This document shows positions 28,980-37,353 of a stretch of DNA of 64,000 nt, piece by piece; within the stretch, counting starts at the first letter, position 1; each line of letters starts with the position of its first letter. The DNA is from Chitinophaga tropicalis (GTDB lineage Bacteria; Bacteroidota; Bacteroidia; Chitinophagales; Chitinophagaceae). The translations under genes were made by a program, and so were the position numbers. A model generated the notes under the pieces. The model saw only the letters and a list, made by a program, of their open reading frames with translations. It ran no database searches and was not told the origin of the DNA. The stretch lies in NCBI RefSeq assembly GCF_009758205.1, contig NZ_WRXN01000001.1:1-64000 (forward strand). Direction: 5' to 3'.

Positions 28980-29037
28980 CAAAGGAAAAAACGCTATATT
29001 ACTTTTATATTAATCCAGTATTAAGGAATCATTAAGA
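28980..29037 (-). promoter_or_regulatory. PHO-box-like array with -7 element for the metallophosphoesterase (array 7)
   Basis: Minus strand 7-mers: TCTTAAT (29031-29037), CCTTAAT (29020-29026), GATTAAT (29009-29015) and AAGTAAT (28998-29004). Ten bases then lead to TTCCTTTG (28980-28987), one mismatch to TAnnTTTG. The plus-strand gene pair has a separate normal promoter just beyond, though a protein bound here could touch both. Confidence 0.6.
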
Positions 29038-29048
29038 ATAATTTTTTC

Positions 29049-29080
29049 TTGGAGGTATTGCCCGGGGAAAGCTATTTTTG
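29049..29080 (+). promoter_or_regulatory. Promoter of the DUF47-PiT operon (TTG-N21-TATTTTTG)
   Basis: TTG at 29049-29051, a 21-base spacer and TATTTTTG at 29073-29080, an exact -7. The start point would be about 29087, with the ATG at 29106. This is a primary-sigma promoter, so the pair may be constitutive. Confidence 0.6.
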
Positions 29081-29105
29081 CGCCAAATTTCAAACACAAC
29101 CGAGT

Positions 29106-29759
29106 ATGGGAGGCTTCAATTCTTTTGTAAAGTTATTTATACCAAAAGACAGAGTTTTTTATTCATTGTTCGAGGATGTAGCTGCCAACCTGGTAGAAAT
29201 GGGGAAAGTGCTGGTAGAGCTGGTAAACAGTACCGATCCTGCTGTACGTAAAGACAAAACCCATCTCATAGAGAGGCTGGAGCACAAAAATGACGACTTT
29301 ACCCATCGCATATTTGTGGAACTGGGGCAGAACTTCATTACGCCCTTTGACCGGGAGGATATTCACCACCTGGCTGCCACCCTGGATGATGTAGCAGACT
29401 ATATCCATGGTTCCGCCAAGAGGTTAGATCTTTATAAAGTAGTGGAAATCAATGAAAGTGTCCGCAAACTGGCAGATCTTATCCACCAGGGCACACTGGA
29501 ACTGCATAAAGCTATTCCTGAACTTCGCAGCATGTCCAATATGCGCAACATCACTGATGCCTGCGTAAAGATCAACAGCCTGGAGAACCATGCTGACGAT
29601 ATTTATGATATGGCTATTGCTGATCTGTTCGAGAAAGAAGCAAACAATGCCGGTGAACTGCTGAAGATGCGTGAACTATACCAGGCACTTGAAATAGCTA
29701 CCGATAAGTGTGAAGATTGTGCCAATGTGATAGAGTCTATCATCATAAAGTACGCATAA
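29106..29759 (+). CDS. DUF47 / PhoU-like phosphate transport regulator
   Basis: 217 residues, all helical, of the DUF47 (PhoU_div) family, which resembles PhoU and is nearly always encoded next to a PiT transporter. Recognisable stretches are FFARL-like VFYSLFEDVAANLVEMGKVL, HKNDDFTHRIFVELGQNFITPFDREDIHHLA and DDVADYIHG. It is thought to gate or stabilise the transporter and bind metals. The ATG at 29106 is used because a longer frame would begin at a TTG inside the promoter. It is 51 bases upstream of the transporter gene in the same operon. Confidence 0.9.
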   Translation: MGGFNSFVKLFIPKDRVFYSLFEDVAANLVEMGKVLVELVNSTDPAVRKDKTHLIERLEHKNDDFTHRIFVELGQNFITPFDREDIHHLAATLDDVADYIHGSAKRLDLYKVVEINESVRKLADLIHQGTLELHKAIPELRSMSNMRNITDACVKINSLENHADDIYDMAIADLFEKEANNAGELLKMRELYQALEIATDKCEDCANVIESIIIKYA

Positions 29760-29810
29760 TCAATAAATTAAGCACCACGGACAAGCCCTTTTAATGCAAA
29801 CTACTTTCTA

Positions 29811-30815
29811 ATGACCTTACTTGTCATCATCATCATACTGGCGTTTATCTTTGATTATATTAACGGCTTTCATGATGCGGCCAACTCAATAGCCACAATA
29901 GTATCTACCAAGGTACTTACTCCGTTTCAGGCGGTATTATGGGCTGCTGTATTCAACTTTGCGGCATTCTTTATATCCAAATACGTTTATGGGGAGTTTA
30001 AAGTGGGAAATACCATTGCAAAATCCATATTTGAGCAGTTTATCACGCTGAAAGTGATCCTTTGCGGTCTGATAGCTGCCATTTCCTGGAACCTGCTTAC
30101 CTGGTGGTATGGCATTCCTTCCAGTTCTTCGCACACGCTGATAGGCGGTTTCATAGGTGCTGCCGTTGCAGCTGCCCATGGCAATTTTGCTGTGATCAAC
30201 TACAGTAAGGTAATGCCTATCATCTATTTCATAGCCCTGGCGCCATTTATAGGCATGTTTGTGGCCTTTGTGATCACCATTTTTATTATGAACATATGCC
30301 GTAAGGCCAACCCGTTCAGGGCAGAAAACTGGTTCAAACGCCTGCAGCTGGTGTCTTCCGGTGCATTGAGCCTTGCCCACGGCGGTAACGATGCTCAGAA
30401 AGTAATGGGTATCATTGCTGCAGCGCTGGTAGCGCACGGTACTATAGATAATGTGGCCAATGTCCCCAACTGGGTGCCTTTTTCCTGCTTTGCGGCAATA
30501 GGTCTGGGTACTATGAGCGGTGGATGGAAGATCGTTAAAACGATGGGCTCCCGTATCACCAAAGTGACTCCCCTGGAAGGTGTTGCTGCGGAAACAGCAG
30601 GCGCCGTTACCCTTTATCTCACAGAAACACTGGGTATTCCTGTAAGTACCACCCACACCATTACCGGTTCTATTATCGGGGTTGGCGCAACCAAACGTCT
30701 TTCGGCGGTTCGCTGGGGGGTAACTGTAAGCCTGCTCTGGGCATGGATCATGACCATCCCCATCAGTGGTTTACTGGCTGCTCTCGTGTATTTTATAGTG
30801 AATCTTTTCTTTTAG
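29811..30815 (+). CDS. pit: PiT-family inorganic phosphate transporter
   Basis: 334 residues with about ten membrane helices. The two inverted repeats of the family are visible: DYINGFHDAANSIATIVST with GGFIGAAVA in the first half, and LSLAHGGNDAQKVMGIIA with TAGAVTLYLTE and VSTTHTITGSIIGVGAT in the second. It takes up phosphate coupled to a cation. It is second in the operon with the DUF47 gene and ends in a strong terminator. Confidence 0.94.
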   Translation: MTLLVIIIILAFIFDYINGFHDAANSIATIVSTKVLTPFQAVLWAAVFNFAAFFISKYVYGEFKVGNTIAKSIFEQFITLKVILCGLIAAISWNLLTWWYGIPSSSSHTLIGGFIGAAVAAAHGNFAVINYSKVMPIIYFIALAPFIGMFVAFVITIFIMNICRKANPFRAENWFKRLQLVSSGALSLAHGGNDAQKVMGIIAAALVAHGTIDNVANVPNWVPFSCFAAIGLGTMSGGWKIVKTMGSRITKVTPLEGVAAETAGAVTLYLTETLGIPVSTTHTITGSIIGVGATKRLSAVRWGVTVSLLWAWIMTIPISGLLAALVYFIVNLFF

Positions 30816-30841
30816 CAGGATATATTTTTTCATCTTTCTTT

Positions 30842-30882
30842 AAAAAAAACGCTTTTGTCTATCCGGCAAAAGCGTTTTTTTT
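30842..30882 (+). terminator. Terminator of the PiT operon
   Basis: A 16-base perfect stem (30842-30857 with 30867-30882), a 9-base loop, and eight T at the end. Confidence 0.85.
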
Positions 30883-30927
30883 AAACCCGGATTTTATATT
30901 TTTCCTTTTTTTTATCGGGGAGGCACC

Positions 30928-30935
30928 TATTTTTG
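30928..30935 (+). promoter_or_regulatory. -7 element (TATTTTTG) of rfbA
   Basis: An exact TAnnTTTG 33 bases before the ATG of rfbA. No TTG is found at the -33 position. Confidence 0.5.
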
Positions 30936-30968
30936 TACGATTTATTTTCATAACCATAACTAATCATT

Positions 30969-31838
30969 ATGAAAGGTATTATACTGGCCGGAGGCTCCGG
31001 AACACGCTTGCACCCTATCACCTATGCCATCAGCAAGCAGATTATGCCGGTATATGATAAACCCATGATCTATTACCCTCTTTCTACATTAATGCTTGCC
31101 GGTATCAAAGAAATACTGATCATTTCCACTCCTCATGACCTTCCCGCGTTCAAAAGACTGTTTGGCTCAGGAGAGCAATACGGACTGAAGCTGAGCTATG
31201 CTGAGCAACCCCTGCCCAACGGACTGGCACAGGCATTTGTAATTGGCAGGGAATTCATTGGGGATGATAACGTGGCCCTTGTACTGGGAGATAATATCTT
31301 CTACGGTGCCGGGCTGGGCACCCAGCTGGCCAATAATGTACGTCCGGAGGGAGGCATCGTATATGCCTACCAGGTGTCAGACCCGGAACGTTACGGCGTA
31401 GTGGAATTTGATGATAAAATGCAGGCTGTTTCCATAGAGGAAAAGCCTAAACAGCCTAAGAGCAGCTATGCTGTTCCAGGCCTTTACTTTTACGATAATG
31501 AGGTAGTGAACATAGCTGCGGCACTGGAACCCAGTCCCCGCGGCGAATACGAGATCACAGACGTGAACAGGGAATACCTGCGCCGCGGCAAACTGAAGGT
31601 ATCCATCCTGCCCCGTGGTACAGCATGGCTGGATACCGGTACCTTCGACTCCCTGATGCAGGCTTCCCAGTTTGTACAGGTCATAGAACAACGCCAGGGC
31701 ATCAAAATAGCCTGTATAGAAGAAATAGCCTACAGGCAGGGATTCATCACCCGCGATCAATTGCAGGAGCTGGCCAGGCCTTTACTGAAAAGCGGTTACG
31801 GACAATACCTGGAAACAGTACTGGGACATAAAATTTAA
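30969..31838 (+). CDS. rfbA: Glucose-1-phosphate thymidylyltransferase
   Basis: 289 residues. It makes dTDP-glucose from glucose-1-phosphate and dTTP, the first step to dTDP-rhamnose for surface polysaccharides. The nucleotide-binding [36 protein letters not shown] and [11 protein letters not shown] are all present, with [15 protein letters not shown] towards the end. The length is normal. The later rfb genes are not in the window. It is followed by galE, so the neighbourhood is nucleotide-sugar supply. Confidence 0.95.
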   Translation: MKGIILAGGSGTRLHPITYAISKQIMPVYDKPMIYYPLSTLMLAGIKEILIISTPHDLPAFKRLFGSGEQYGLKLSYAEQPLPNGLAQAFVIGREFIGDDNVALVLGDNIFYGAGLGTQLANNVRPEGGIVYAYQVSDPERYGVVEFDDKMQAVSIEEKPKQPKSSYAVPGLYFYDNEVVNIAAALEPSPRGEYEITDVNREYLRRGKLKVSILPRGTAWLDTGTFDSLMQASQFVQVIEQRQGIKIACIEEIAYRQGFITRDQLQELARPLLKSGYGQYLETVLGHKI

Positions 31839-31949
31839 AATAATTCAGGGCCAGTGAATTGCAGAATAGTAAGTGTATATTCGCAACTCCTGATTCCTGG
31901 TATCTATATTAATCCGTTGTGATAAAACATTTCAAAAACTTAATAACAT

Positions 31950-32978
31950 ATGAAGGTTCTCGTTACCGGTGGTTGCGGTTATATTGGCTCACATACGATC
32001 GTTGATCTGATTAATAATGGCTTTGACGTAGTGTCTGTAGACAGCAATATCCGCAGCAGCACACAATTGCTGGACGGAATTGAAAAGATCACCGGCAAGA
32101 AAGTCCGCAACTACAAGGTAGATCTCTGCAACCTGGAAGACACACATGCTGTTTTTCATGAAAACAGGGATATTGTAGGCGTGATCCATTTTGCAGCACT
32201 GAAAACTGTTCCTGAATCAGTAGCAGATCCCCTGTTCTATTTCCACAACAACCTGACCTCTCTCATCAACGTATTAAAATGCGTGAAAGAGTTCAATATT
32301 CCCAACCTGGTATTTTCTTCTTCCTGCTCGGTGTATGGTAATACCACCGCCCTGCCTGTGGTTGAGGAGACCCCGCTGGGTGAGGCTCAGTCCCCTTACG
32401 CCCGCACCAAACAAATGGGTGAAAAGATCATAGAGGACTACAGCCGTGTGAATGATACCCAATCCATCTTATTACGCTATTTCAACCCGGTAGGTGCACA
32501 TCCTTCCGCATTAATAGGCGAATTACCGCTGGGCCGTCCGGACAACCTGGTACCTGTGATCACCCAGACCGCTATCGGTAAGATACCCAAGCTCACCGTT
32601 TTTGGTCATGATTATGACACCCGGGACGGTTCCTGCATCCGCGACTATATCCACGTTCTGGACATAGCCAATGCTCATACCAAAGCTCTGCAGTACCTGA
32701 TAGACCAGAAGAATAAGTCAAACTGTGAGGTATTCAACCTGGGTACCGGTAATGGCGTAACCGTTCTGGAAGCCATCAAGGCTTTTGAAAAGATCTCTGG
32801 TGTAAAGCTCAATTATGAACTGGGCCCCCGCCGCCCGGGAGACGTGATAGCCATCTACGCCAACAATACCAGGGCTAAACAGGTGCTGGGCTGGGAACCT
32901 GCTATTGGTATCGAAGATATGATGCGTACTGCCTGGCAGTGGGAAGTAGCATTACGTGACAGAGTGCTTAGTAATTAA
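31950..32978 (+). CDS. galE: UDP-glucose 4-epimerase
   Basis: 342 residues of the short-chain dehydrogenase fold. It interconverts UDP-glucose and UDP-galactose with bound NAD. The NAD-binding GGCGYIGSH is at residues 7-15, SSSCSVYG holds the catalytic Ser, and the catalytic YARTK is at Y150-K154. GLGRPDN-like LGRPDNLVPVI and RDGSCIRDYIHV are standard GalE blocks. The next gene starts 42 bases on and may be co-transcribed. Confidence 0.95.
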   Translation: MKVLVTGGCGYIGSHTIVDLINNGFDVVSVDSNIRSSTQLLDGIEKITGKKVRNYKVDLCNLEDTHAVFHENRDIVGVIHFAALKTVPESVADPLFYFHNNLTSLINVLKCVKEFNIPNLVFSSSCSVYGNTTALPVVEETPLGEAQSPYARTKQMGEKIIEDYSRVNDTQSILLRYFNPVGAHPSALIGELPLGRPDNLVPVITQTAIGKIPKLTVFGHDYDTRDGSCIRDYIHVLDIANAHTKALQYLIDQKNKSNCEVFNLGTGNGVTVLEAIKAFEKISGVKLNYELGPRRPGDVIAIYANNTRAKQVLGWEPAIGIEDMMRTAWQWEVALRDRVLSN

Positions 32979-33020
32979 AAAGTTTATTTATTACTTTTAT
33001 GACTCAATCTTAAAAAGGCT

Positions 33021-33983
33021 ATGGTAAAAGATATTCAACCGTTAAATGAGAAAGAAACCCGCGCAGGCTTTGGAGAAGGTATCCTGGAGGCGGGCCGCAA
33101 TAATCCTAATGTAGTAGCACTCACCGCTGACTTGCTGGGTTCAATGAAGCTGAATGCCTTTATTAAGGAGTTTCCTGACCGCTTTGTACAGGTAGGTATT
33201 GCTGAAGCCAACATGATAGGTATCGCCGCCGGTATGACAATCGGAGGTAAGATCCCTTACACCACCACTTTCGCTAACTTTTCTACCGGACGCGTATATG
33301 ACCAGATCCGTCAGTCTGTTGCCTATTCCGGTAAGAATGTAAAAATATGTGCATCCCACGCAGGTCTTACCCTGGGTGAAGATGGCGCTACCCACCAGAT
33401 CCTGGAAGATATAGGCATGATGAAAATGCTGCCTGGTATGACAGTGATCGTTCCATGCGACTTTAACCAGACCAAAGCTGCCACTATTGCCATAGCCGAC
33501 TACGAAGGCCCGGTTTACCTGCGCTTTGGCCGTCCGAAATGGCCTAACTTCACCCCTGAGAACCAGAAATTTGAAGTGGGTAAAGCCCAGGTGCTGCATG
33601 AAGGTACAGATATCACCTTGTTTGCCTGCGGACACATGGTATGGCTTTCTATCGAAGCCGGTAAAATACTGGAAGAAAAAGGTTACAGTGTTGAGATCAT
33701 CAACATCCACACCATCAAACCGCTGGATGAAGAAGCAGTACTGAAATCCATTACCAAAACGCGTTGCGCAGTAACCGCTGAAGAACACAACGTACTGGGC
33801 GGTCTGGGTGACAGCATTGCACAGGTAGCTGCACGCCATCTGCCTATTCCAATAGAATACGTTGGTACCAACGATACATTCGGTGAAAGCGGTAAACCCG
33901 TAGAACTCCTGAAAAAATATGGTCTGGACAAAGAACATATCGTAGCTGCTGCTGAAAAGGCCCTGGCCAGGAAACAGAAGTAA
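33021..33983 (+). CDS. Transketolase, C-terminal subunit
   Basis: 320 residues matching the pyrimidine-binding and C-terminal domains of transketolase (ETRAGFGEGILE, ALTADLLGSMKL, GIAEANMIGIAAGM, TTFANFSTGRVYDQIRQ, HAGLTLGEDGATHQILEDIGMM). The thiamine-diphosphate-binding N-terminal half is absent here, so the enzyme must be a two-subunit form with the partner encoded elsewhere. It transfers two-carbon units in the pentose phosphate pathway. It ends in a terminator directly before the ECF sigma gene. Confidence 0.9.
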   Translation: MVKDIQPLNEKETRAGFGEGILEAGRNNPNVVALTADLLGSMKLNAFIKEFPDRFVQVGIAEANMIGIAAGMTIGGKIPYTTTFANFSTGRVYDQIRQSVAYSGKNVKICASHAGLTLGEDGATHQILEDIGMMKMLPGMTVIVPCDFNQTKAATIAIADYEGPVYLRFGRPKWPNFTPENQKFEVGKAQVLHEGTDITLFACGHMVWLSIEAGKILEEKGYSVEIINIHTIKPLDEEAVLKSITKTRCAVTAEEHNVLGGLGDSIAQVAARHLPIPIEYVGTNDTFGESGKPVELLKKYGLDKEHIVAAAEKALARKQK

Positions 33984-34014
33984 AATGATACATCACCGGA
34001 TTAAACTTTATAAT

Positions 34015-34043
34015 AAAAAAACCATCTTAGAGGTGGTTTTTTT
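34015..34043 (+). terminator. Terminator after the transketolase gene
   Basis: A short stem (34022-34027 with 34031-34036, one G-U pair) extended by an A run facing seven T. Confidence 0.7.
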
Positions 34044-34064
34044 ATTTAAACCATTTAACCTAGT

Positions 34065-34616
34065 ATGGCCTTAACTCAGGATGATAAAACACTATTAGCA
34101 ATATACCGTGCCCCTGCTACGCGGGAAAAAGGCTTTACGGCCATCATCCGGAAATACCAGGAAAGGCTTTACTGGCACGTCAGGAGGCTGGTGCTGGACC
34201 ATGACGATGCTAACGATGTATTGCAGAATGTATTTGTAAAGGTCTGGAAAAACCTTGAAGGGTTCAGGGAAGATGCCCAGTTATATACCTGGCTGTATAA
34301 GATAGCCACGAACGAATGCCTGACCTTCCTCGAAAAACAGAAAAAAAACACTTCTGTTTCCCTCTCTGATGTGGAAACAGGCCTCAGTAACAGCTTAAAA
34401 GCTGACACACAGTTTGATCCCAACAAGCTGGAGTGGAAACTGCAAAGGGCTATTATGGGTTTACCTGAAAAGCAACGTATCGTATTCAACCTGCGATACT
34501 ATGATGAAATGCCTTACGAAGAAATGAGCCGTGTTCTCGACACCTCAGAAGGCGCTCTGAAAGCCTCTTACCATCATGCTGTAAAAAAGATCGAAGAGTT
34601 TATTAAGAATAGCTAA
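34065..34616 (+). CDS. ECF-type RNA polymerase sigma factor
   Basis: 183 residues with sigma-70 region 2 (IIRKYQERLYWHVRRLVLDHDDANDVLQNVFVKVWKNL) and region 4 (GLPEKQRIVFNLRYYDEMPYEEMSRVLDTSEGALKASYHHAVKKI), joined by a short linker, as in extracytoplasmic-function factors. It directs transcription of a stress regulon. It is followed by a single-helix membrane protein with cytoplasmic repeats and a Spy-like protein, which together look like its control module. Confidence 0.93.
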   Translation: MALTQDDKTLLAIYRAPATREKGFTAIIRKYQERLYWHVRRLVLDHDDANDVLQNVFVKVWKNLEGFREDAQLYTWLYKIATNECLTFLEKQKKNTSVSLSDVETGLSNSLKADTQFDPNKLEWKLQRAIMGLPEKQRIVFNLRYYDEMPYEEMSRVLDTSEGALKASYHHAVKKIEEFIKNS

Positions 34617-34719
34617 AAATGCGACATCTTCGTATTTTTATGGGATGAAGTGGAAAAATTTGGGGGTGAACTTCTATACTGTTTAAACTATTGCTTTCTT
34701 TCCCTGTCTAAAAAGACAT

Positions 34720-35580
34720 ATGACACCCATCAACAACGATATTGCGAACGAACTGCAGGTTATCATACCTGGGGCTGAATGGCCCGGACTGAAGCCCCCT
34801 TTTGGGGAGGCGCCAGACGGCTACTTTGATCAGCTTCCGGACCTGATCATGCAGAAAGTGCACGCCGTAGAAGTGCAGGAAGAGCTGGAAGGCCTTTCCC
34901 CACTGCTGGCAGCGGCACCAAAAACGTTCCCTGCCGTTGAGAGTGAATATTTTGACCAGCTGCCTGACCTCATCATGCAGAAGATCAATGCCAGGGAAGA
35001 GCTGGAAAGTATCTCCCCCTTCCTGGCAGAAATACCCGGTATATCTCCTCTGCCGGCCCCTGTCGGATACTTTGACCAGCTGCCTGAAATGATCATGCAG
35101 AAAATAGAAGCACAGGAAGAACTGGAAGCTATTTCACCACTGCTGGCAGAAATGCCTAAAACAATACCAATGTCAGCACCTGCCGGCTATTTCGACCAGT
35201 TCAGCGATACTGTTCTGGCGGCTGTACAGGAGGCTCCTGCAGCGCCCAAAGTTGTCAGGATGCGCATACGCCCTCTTATCAGATGGGCTGCCGCCGCCTC
35301 CCTGCTGGCCCTGGTAAGCACCAGCACACTGCTCTTTTTGAAGAATAATCAGTATAACCAATCGTATTCGGAAGTAAATTTCTCAGAAATAAGCGACCAG
35401 GAAATAGTAGACTACCTACAGGCTCATATGGATGCCTTTGATAAGGAAGAGCTCGCCACTATGGCGCCGGCTGGAGAAAATGCTCCGATACCGGCAGCCG
35501 GCGACCTTTCGACAGAAGATATTCAAAGCTATTTAGATAATGCCGGTTTGTTAAACGAAAGTCCACCAACAGACAACTGA
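34720..35580 (+). CDS. Membrane-anchored anti-sigma-like protein with four tandem repeats
   Basis: 286 residues. Residues 34-155 hold three full tandem repeats and the start of a fourth follows, each opening with a Y-F-D-Q-(L/F) motif at residues 34, 76, 116 and 156 (pitch 42, 40 and 40 residues). Full copies continue with a helix such as EELEAISPLLAE. One membrane helix lies at about 190-208 (WAAAASLLALVSTSTLLFL), after a basic stretch, and an acidic C-terminus of about 75 residues (QEIVDYLQAHMDAFDKEEL) would be periplasmic. The position after an ECF sigma gene and the GYFD motif fit an anti-sigma factor of Bacteroidota. The repeat number is unusual. It is two bases upstream of the Spy-like gene. 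Confidence 0.7.
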   Translation: MTPINNDIANELQVIIPGAEWPGLKPPFGEAPDGYFDQLPDLIMQKVHAVEVQEELEGLSPLLAAAPKTFPAVESEYFDQLPDLIMQKINAREELESISPFLAEIPGISPLPAPVGYFDQLPEMIMQKIEAQEELEAISPLLAEMPKTIPMSAPAGYFDQFSDTVLAAVQEAPAAPKVVRMRIRPLIRWAAAASLLALVSTSTLLFLKNNQYNQSYSEVNFSEISDQEIVDYLQAHMDAFDKEELATMAPAGENAPIPAAGDLSTEDIQSYLDNAGLLNESPPTDN

Positions 35581-35582
35581 AA

Positions 35583-36056
35583 ATGAAACACCTTTACACC
35601 ACCTTTATACTTATTATCCTCACATTGTTATGCGTTCCCTACCTGGGGTATGCGCAGCAAGGCAATGATGCAGAGATAAGAGACCGTATCAGGGCGGCTG
35701 AGATCGCATACCTGTCACAGAAACTGGACCTCACCCCTGATGAAGCACAGAAATTCTGGCCTTTATATAATCAATACACCAGGGAAGTAGAAACGCTCAT
35801 TGCCGAGCGCCGCAACCGCCTGGGAGGAAACAAACCTGAGGCTAACGTAACAGATAATAACGAACTTAAATATGACCAGCGCATGCTGGACATCAAAACA
35901 CATTATAATAAAGAGTTCCAGAAAGTGTTGCCGACTAACAAAGCCGGCTCCGTTTTCAGGTCAGAACGGGAATTCCGCAACCAGCTGATCCGGACCTACA
36001 AAGAACGGCAGATCCGTAACGTAGGCGGACCGGGAGCAAGAAGATTCCGGCAGTAA
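35583..36056 (+). CDS. Spy/CpxP-like periplasmic helical protein
   Basis: 157 residues with a signal peptide (cleavage after YLGYAQ) and a helical mature part (YLSQKLDLTPDEAQKFWPLYNQYTREVETLIAERR), the LTxxEAxxFWPLYNxY motif of a Bacteroidota family related to Spy/CpxP. Such proteins may act as envelope chaperones or sensors. It begins two bases after the anti-sigma-like gene, so the three genes sigma, anti-sigma and sensor are probably one unit. Confidence 0.75.
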   Translation: MKHLYTTFILIILTLLCVPYLGYAQQGNDAEIRDRIRAAEIAYLSQKLDLTPDEAQKFWPLYNQYTREVETLIAERRNRLGGNKPEANVTDNNELKYDQRMLDIKTHYNKEFQKVLPTNKAGSVFRSEREFRNQLIRTYKERQIRNVGGPGARRFRQ

Positions 36057-36074
36057 AGATTAAAAAAATGAAAA

Positions 36075-36114
36075 CTAAAAAGCCCCGGTCTGTATAGGAC
36101 CGGGGCTTTTTTAG
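36075..36114. terminator. Bidirectional terminator after the sigma module
   Basis: A stem of 17 bases or so (36074-36090 with 36098-36115) with a GC-rich core and A/T tails, between convergent genes. Confidence 0.8.
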
Positions 36115-36127
36115 TTGATATGTTATG

Positions 36128-36469
36128 TCATGCCTCCTTATAATGTGCCCTTACTTCTATAACTTTTCCCGCTTCATTCAATACCATCATCTCTGCAGAT
36201 AACCTGTTCCCTACACTTTTATAATACAGTACTACAGAATTAACGCCTTCCAGCACATGATACAATTCAAAATGCAGGTCGGGGTAAGCTGCAAGCCCCT
36301 TCTCAAAATATTTTTTCAGCTCTGCAGTACCCTTGATACATCCGGAAGGATCGTTGTTCAGCTTCCTGATCAGGGGGGAATAAAAAGTTACATCATCCGC
36401 ATAATGCGACATAATAGCTTCAAGATCGTGTGTATTCCAGGCATGCAGCCATTCCTGTGCAAAGTCCAT
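36128..36469 (-). CDS. SnoaL/NTF2-like small protein
   Basis: 113 residues of the nuclear-transport-factor-2-like cone fold: FAQEWLHAWNTHDLEAIMSHYADDVTFYSP, GTAELKKYFEKGLAAYPDLHFEL. These act as small cyclases, isomerases or binding proteins; no substrate can be told. The ATG at 36469 is chosen because the frame upstream has only a TTG at 36502. It follows the AraC regulator by about 30 bases and is likely under the same control. Confidence 0.75.
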   Translation of the reverse strand: MDFAQEWLHAWNTHDLEAIMSHYADDVTFYSPLIRKLNNDPSGCIKGTAELKKYFEKGLAAYPDLHFELYHVLEGVNSVVLYYKSVGNRLSAEMMVLNEAGKVIEVRAHYKEA

Positions 36470-36498
36470 AAGTACATTTTTAACGGAAAAATACTTCC

Positions 36499-37353
36499 TC
36501 AATACCTGTCATCATTTGCTGAAAAGCTCAATTTCCATGTTTTAGGTGTTACACCATAGGCATTACGGAACAGCCTGTAAAAGTGTGGAATATTCTCAAA
36601 ACCAGTGCTGTAAGCTATATCATGAATAGAAAGGGAAGTAGTACTTAACAGGAAACAGGCTTTTTCAAGACGTTTTTCCCATAGCCAGTGCATAGGAGCA
36701 GCATTATATAACTGACGGAAACGGCGTTTCAGGGTAGCTTTGCTCATGCAGCTCTTACGGGCTATATCGTCCAGTTTTTCCAGCTCAGGCAGTTCCCGCC
36801 CGATAGCTTCCATAGCCACCGGCAGGGTATCTGCCGACGCCTGCTGCAACATACCAAGAACAGCCGCGCCCTGCCGGCTGCCAGCCAGCAACTGCAATGC
36901 TTTTGTGACGATCGCTTCCCGGGAAGGCATAGCGCCCTCTGAGAACTGTTGCTGTAAATTTTCTGCAAATAACTGCCAGCTCAACGCTGCATCCAGCTTT
37001 ACTGCTCCCAGCTGCAGGTTCTCACCAGTACCGGCAAAAGTATTTATCAGCTGTTCAGGTAATACAATGTTGATACTCTCAAACCCATCCCGGTGAGCCA
37101 TGATCTCTGAACATAATAATGCCCCGGGCGGAATGACCAGCACGTCCCCCGCTTCAAGATGATGGATAAAACGGCCATCATACATACGTTTCCGGCCTCT
37201 TAATACGAGATTGAGAATGGTATAGGGCGTGTATATTTCGTGCCCGGCTTTATGGTTGTATACGCTGTACGCCGCCCAGCTCCGGTTACCGGATTGCCAG
37301 GTGCTGATATAGTCCTGGCCGGTGAAGCGGAGATTATCGTAAAACGTGTACAT
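36499..37353 (-). CDS. AraC-family transcriptional regulator
   Basis: 284 residues. The N-terminal half has a cupin-like sensing part (AGHEIYTPYTILNLVLRGRKRMYDGRFIHHLEAGDVLVIPPG). The C-terminal half carries two helix-turn-helix motifs (LDDIARKSCMSKATLKRRFRQLYN and SIHDIAYSTGFENIPHFYRLFRNAYGVTPKTW). The start ATG shares one base with the stop of the metallo-beta-lactamase-fold gene, so the two are translationally coupled. It probably controls this small group. Confidence 0.9.
   Translation of the reverse strand: MYTFYDNLRFTGQDYISTWQSGNRSWAAYSVYNHKAGHEIYTPYTILNLVLRGRKRMYDGRFIHHLEAGDVLVIPPGALLCSEIMAHRDGFESINIVLPEQLINTFAGTGENLQLGAVKLDAALSWQLFAENLQQQFSEGAMPSREAIVTKALQLLAGSRQGAAVLGMLQQASADTLPVAMEAIGRELPELEKLDDIARKSCMSKATLKRRFRQLYNAAPMHWLWEKRLEKACFLLSTTSLSIHDIAYSTGFENIPHFYRLFRNAYGVTPKTWKLSFSANDDRY

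Noticed and set aside
28997..29036. Array 7 read on the plus strand as a PHO box for the DUF47-PiT operon
   Set aside because: The repeats can be read both ways, but on the plus strand no -7 lies at the 10-base distance found in all other arrays, and the operon has a normal TTG-N21-TATTTTTG promoter. The minus strand gives the usual distance.
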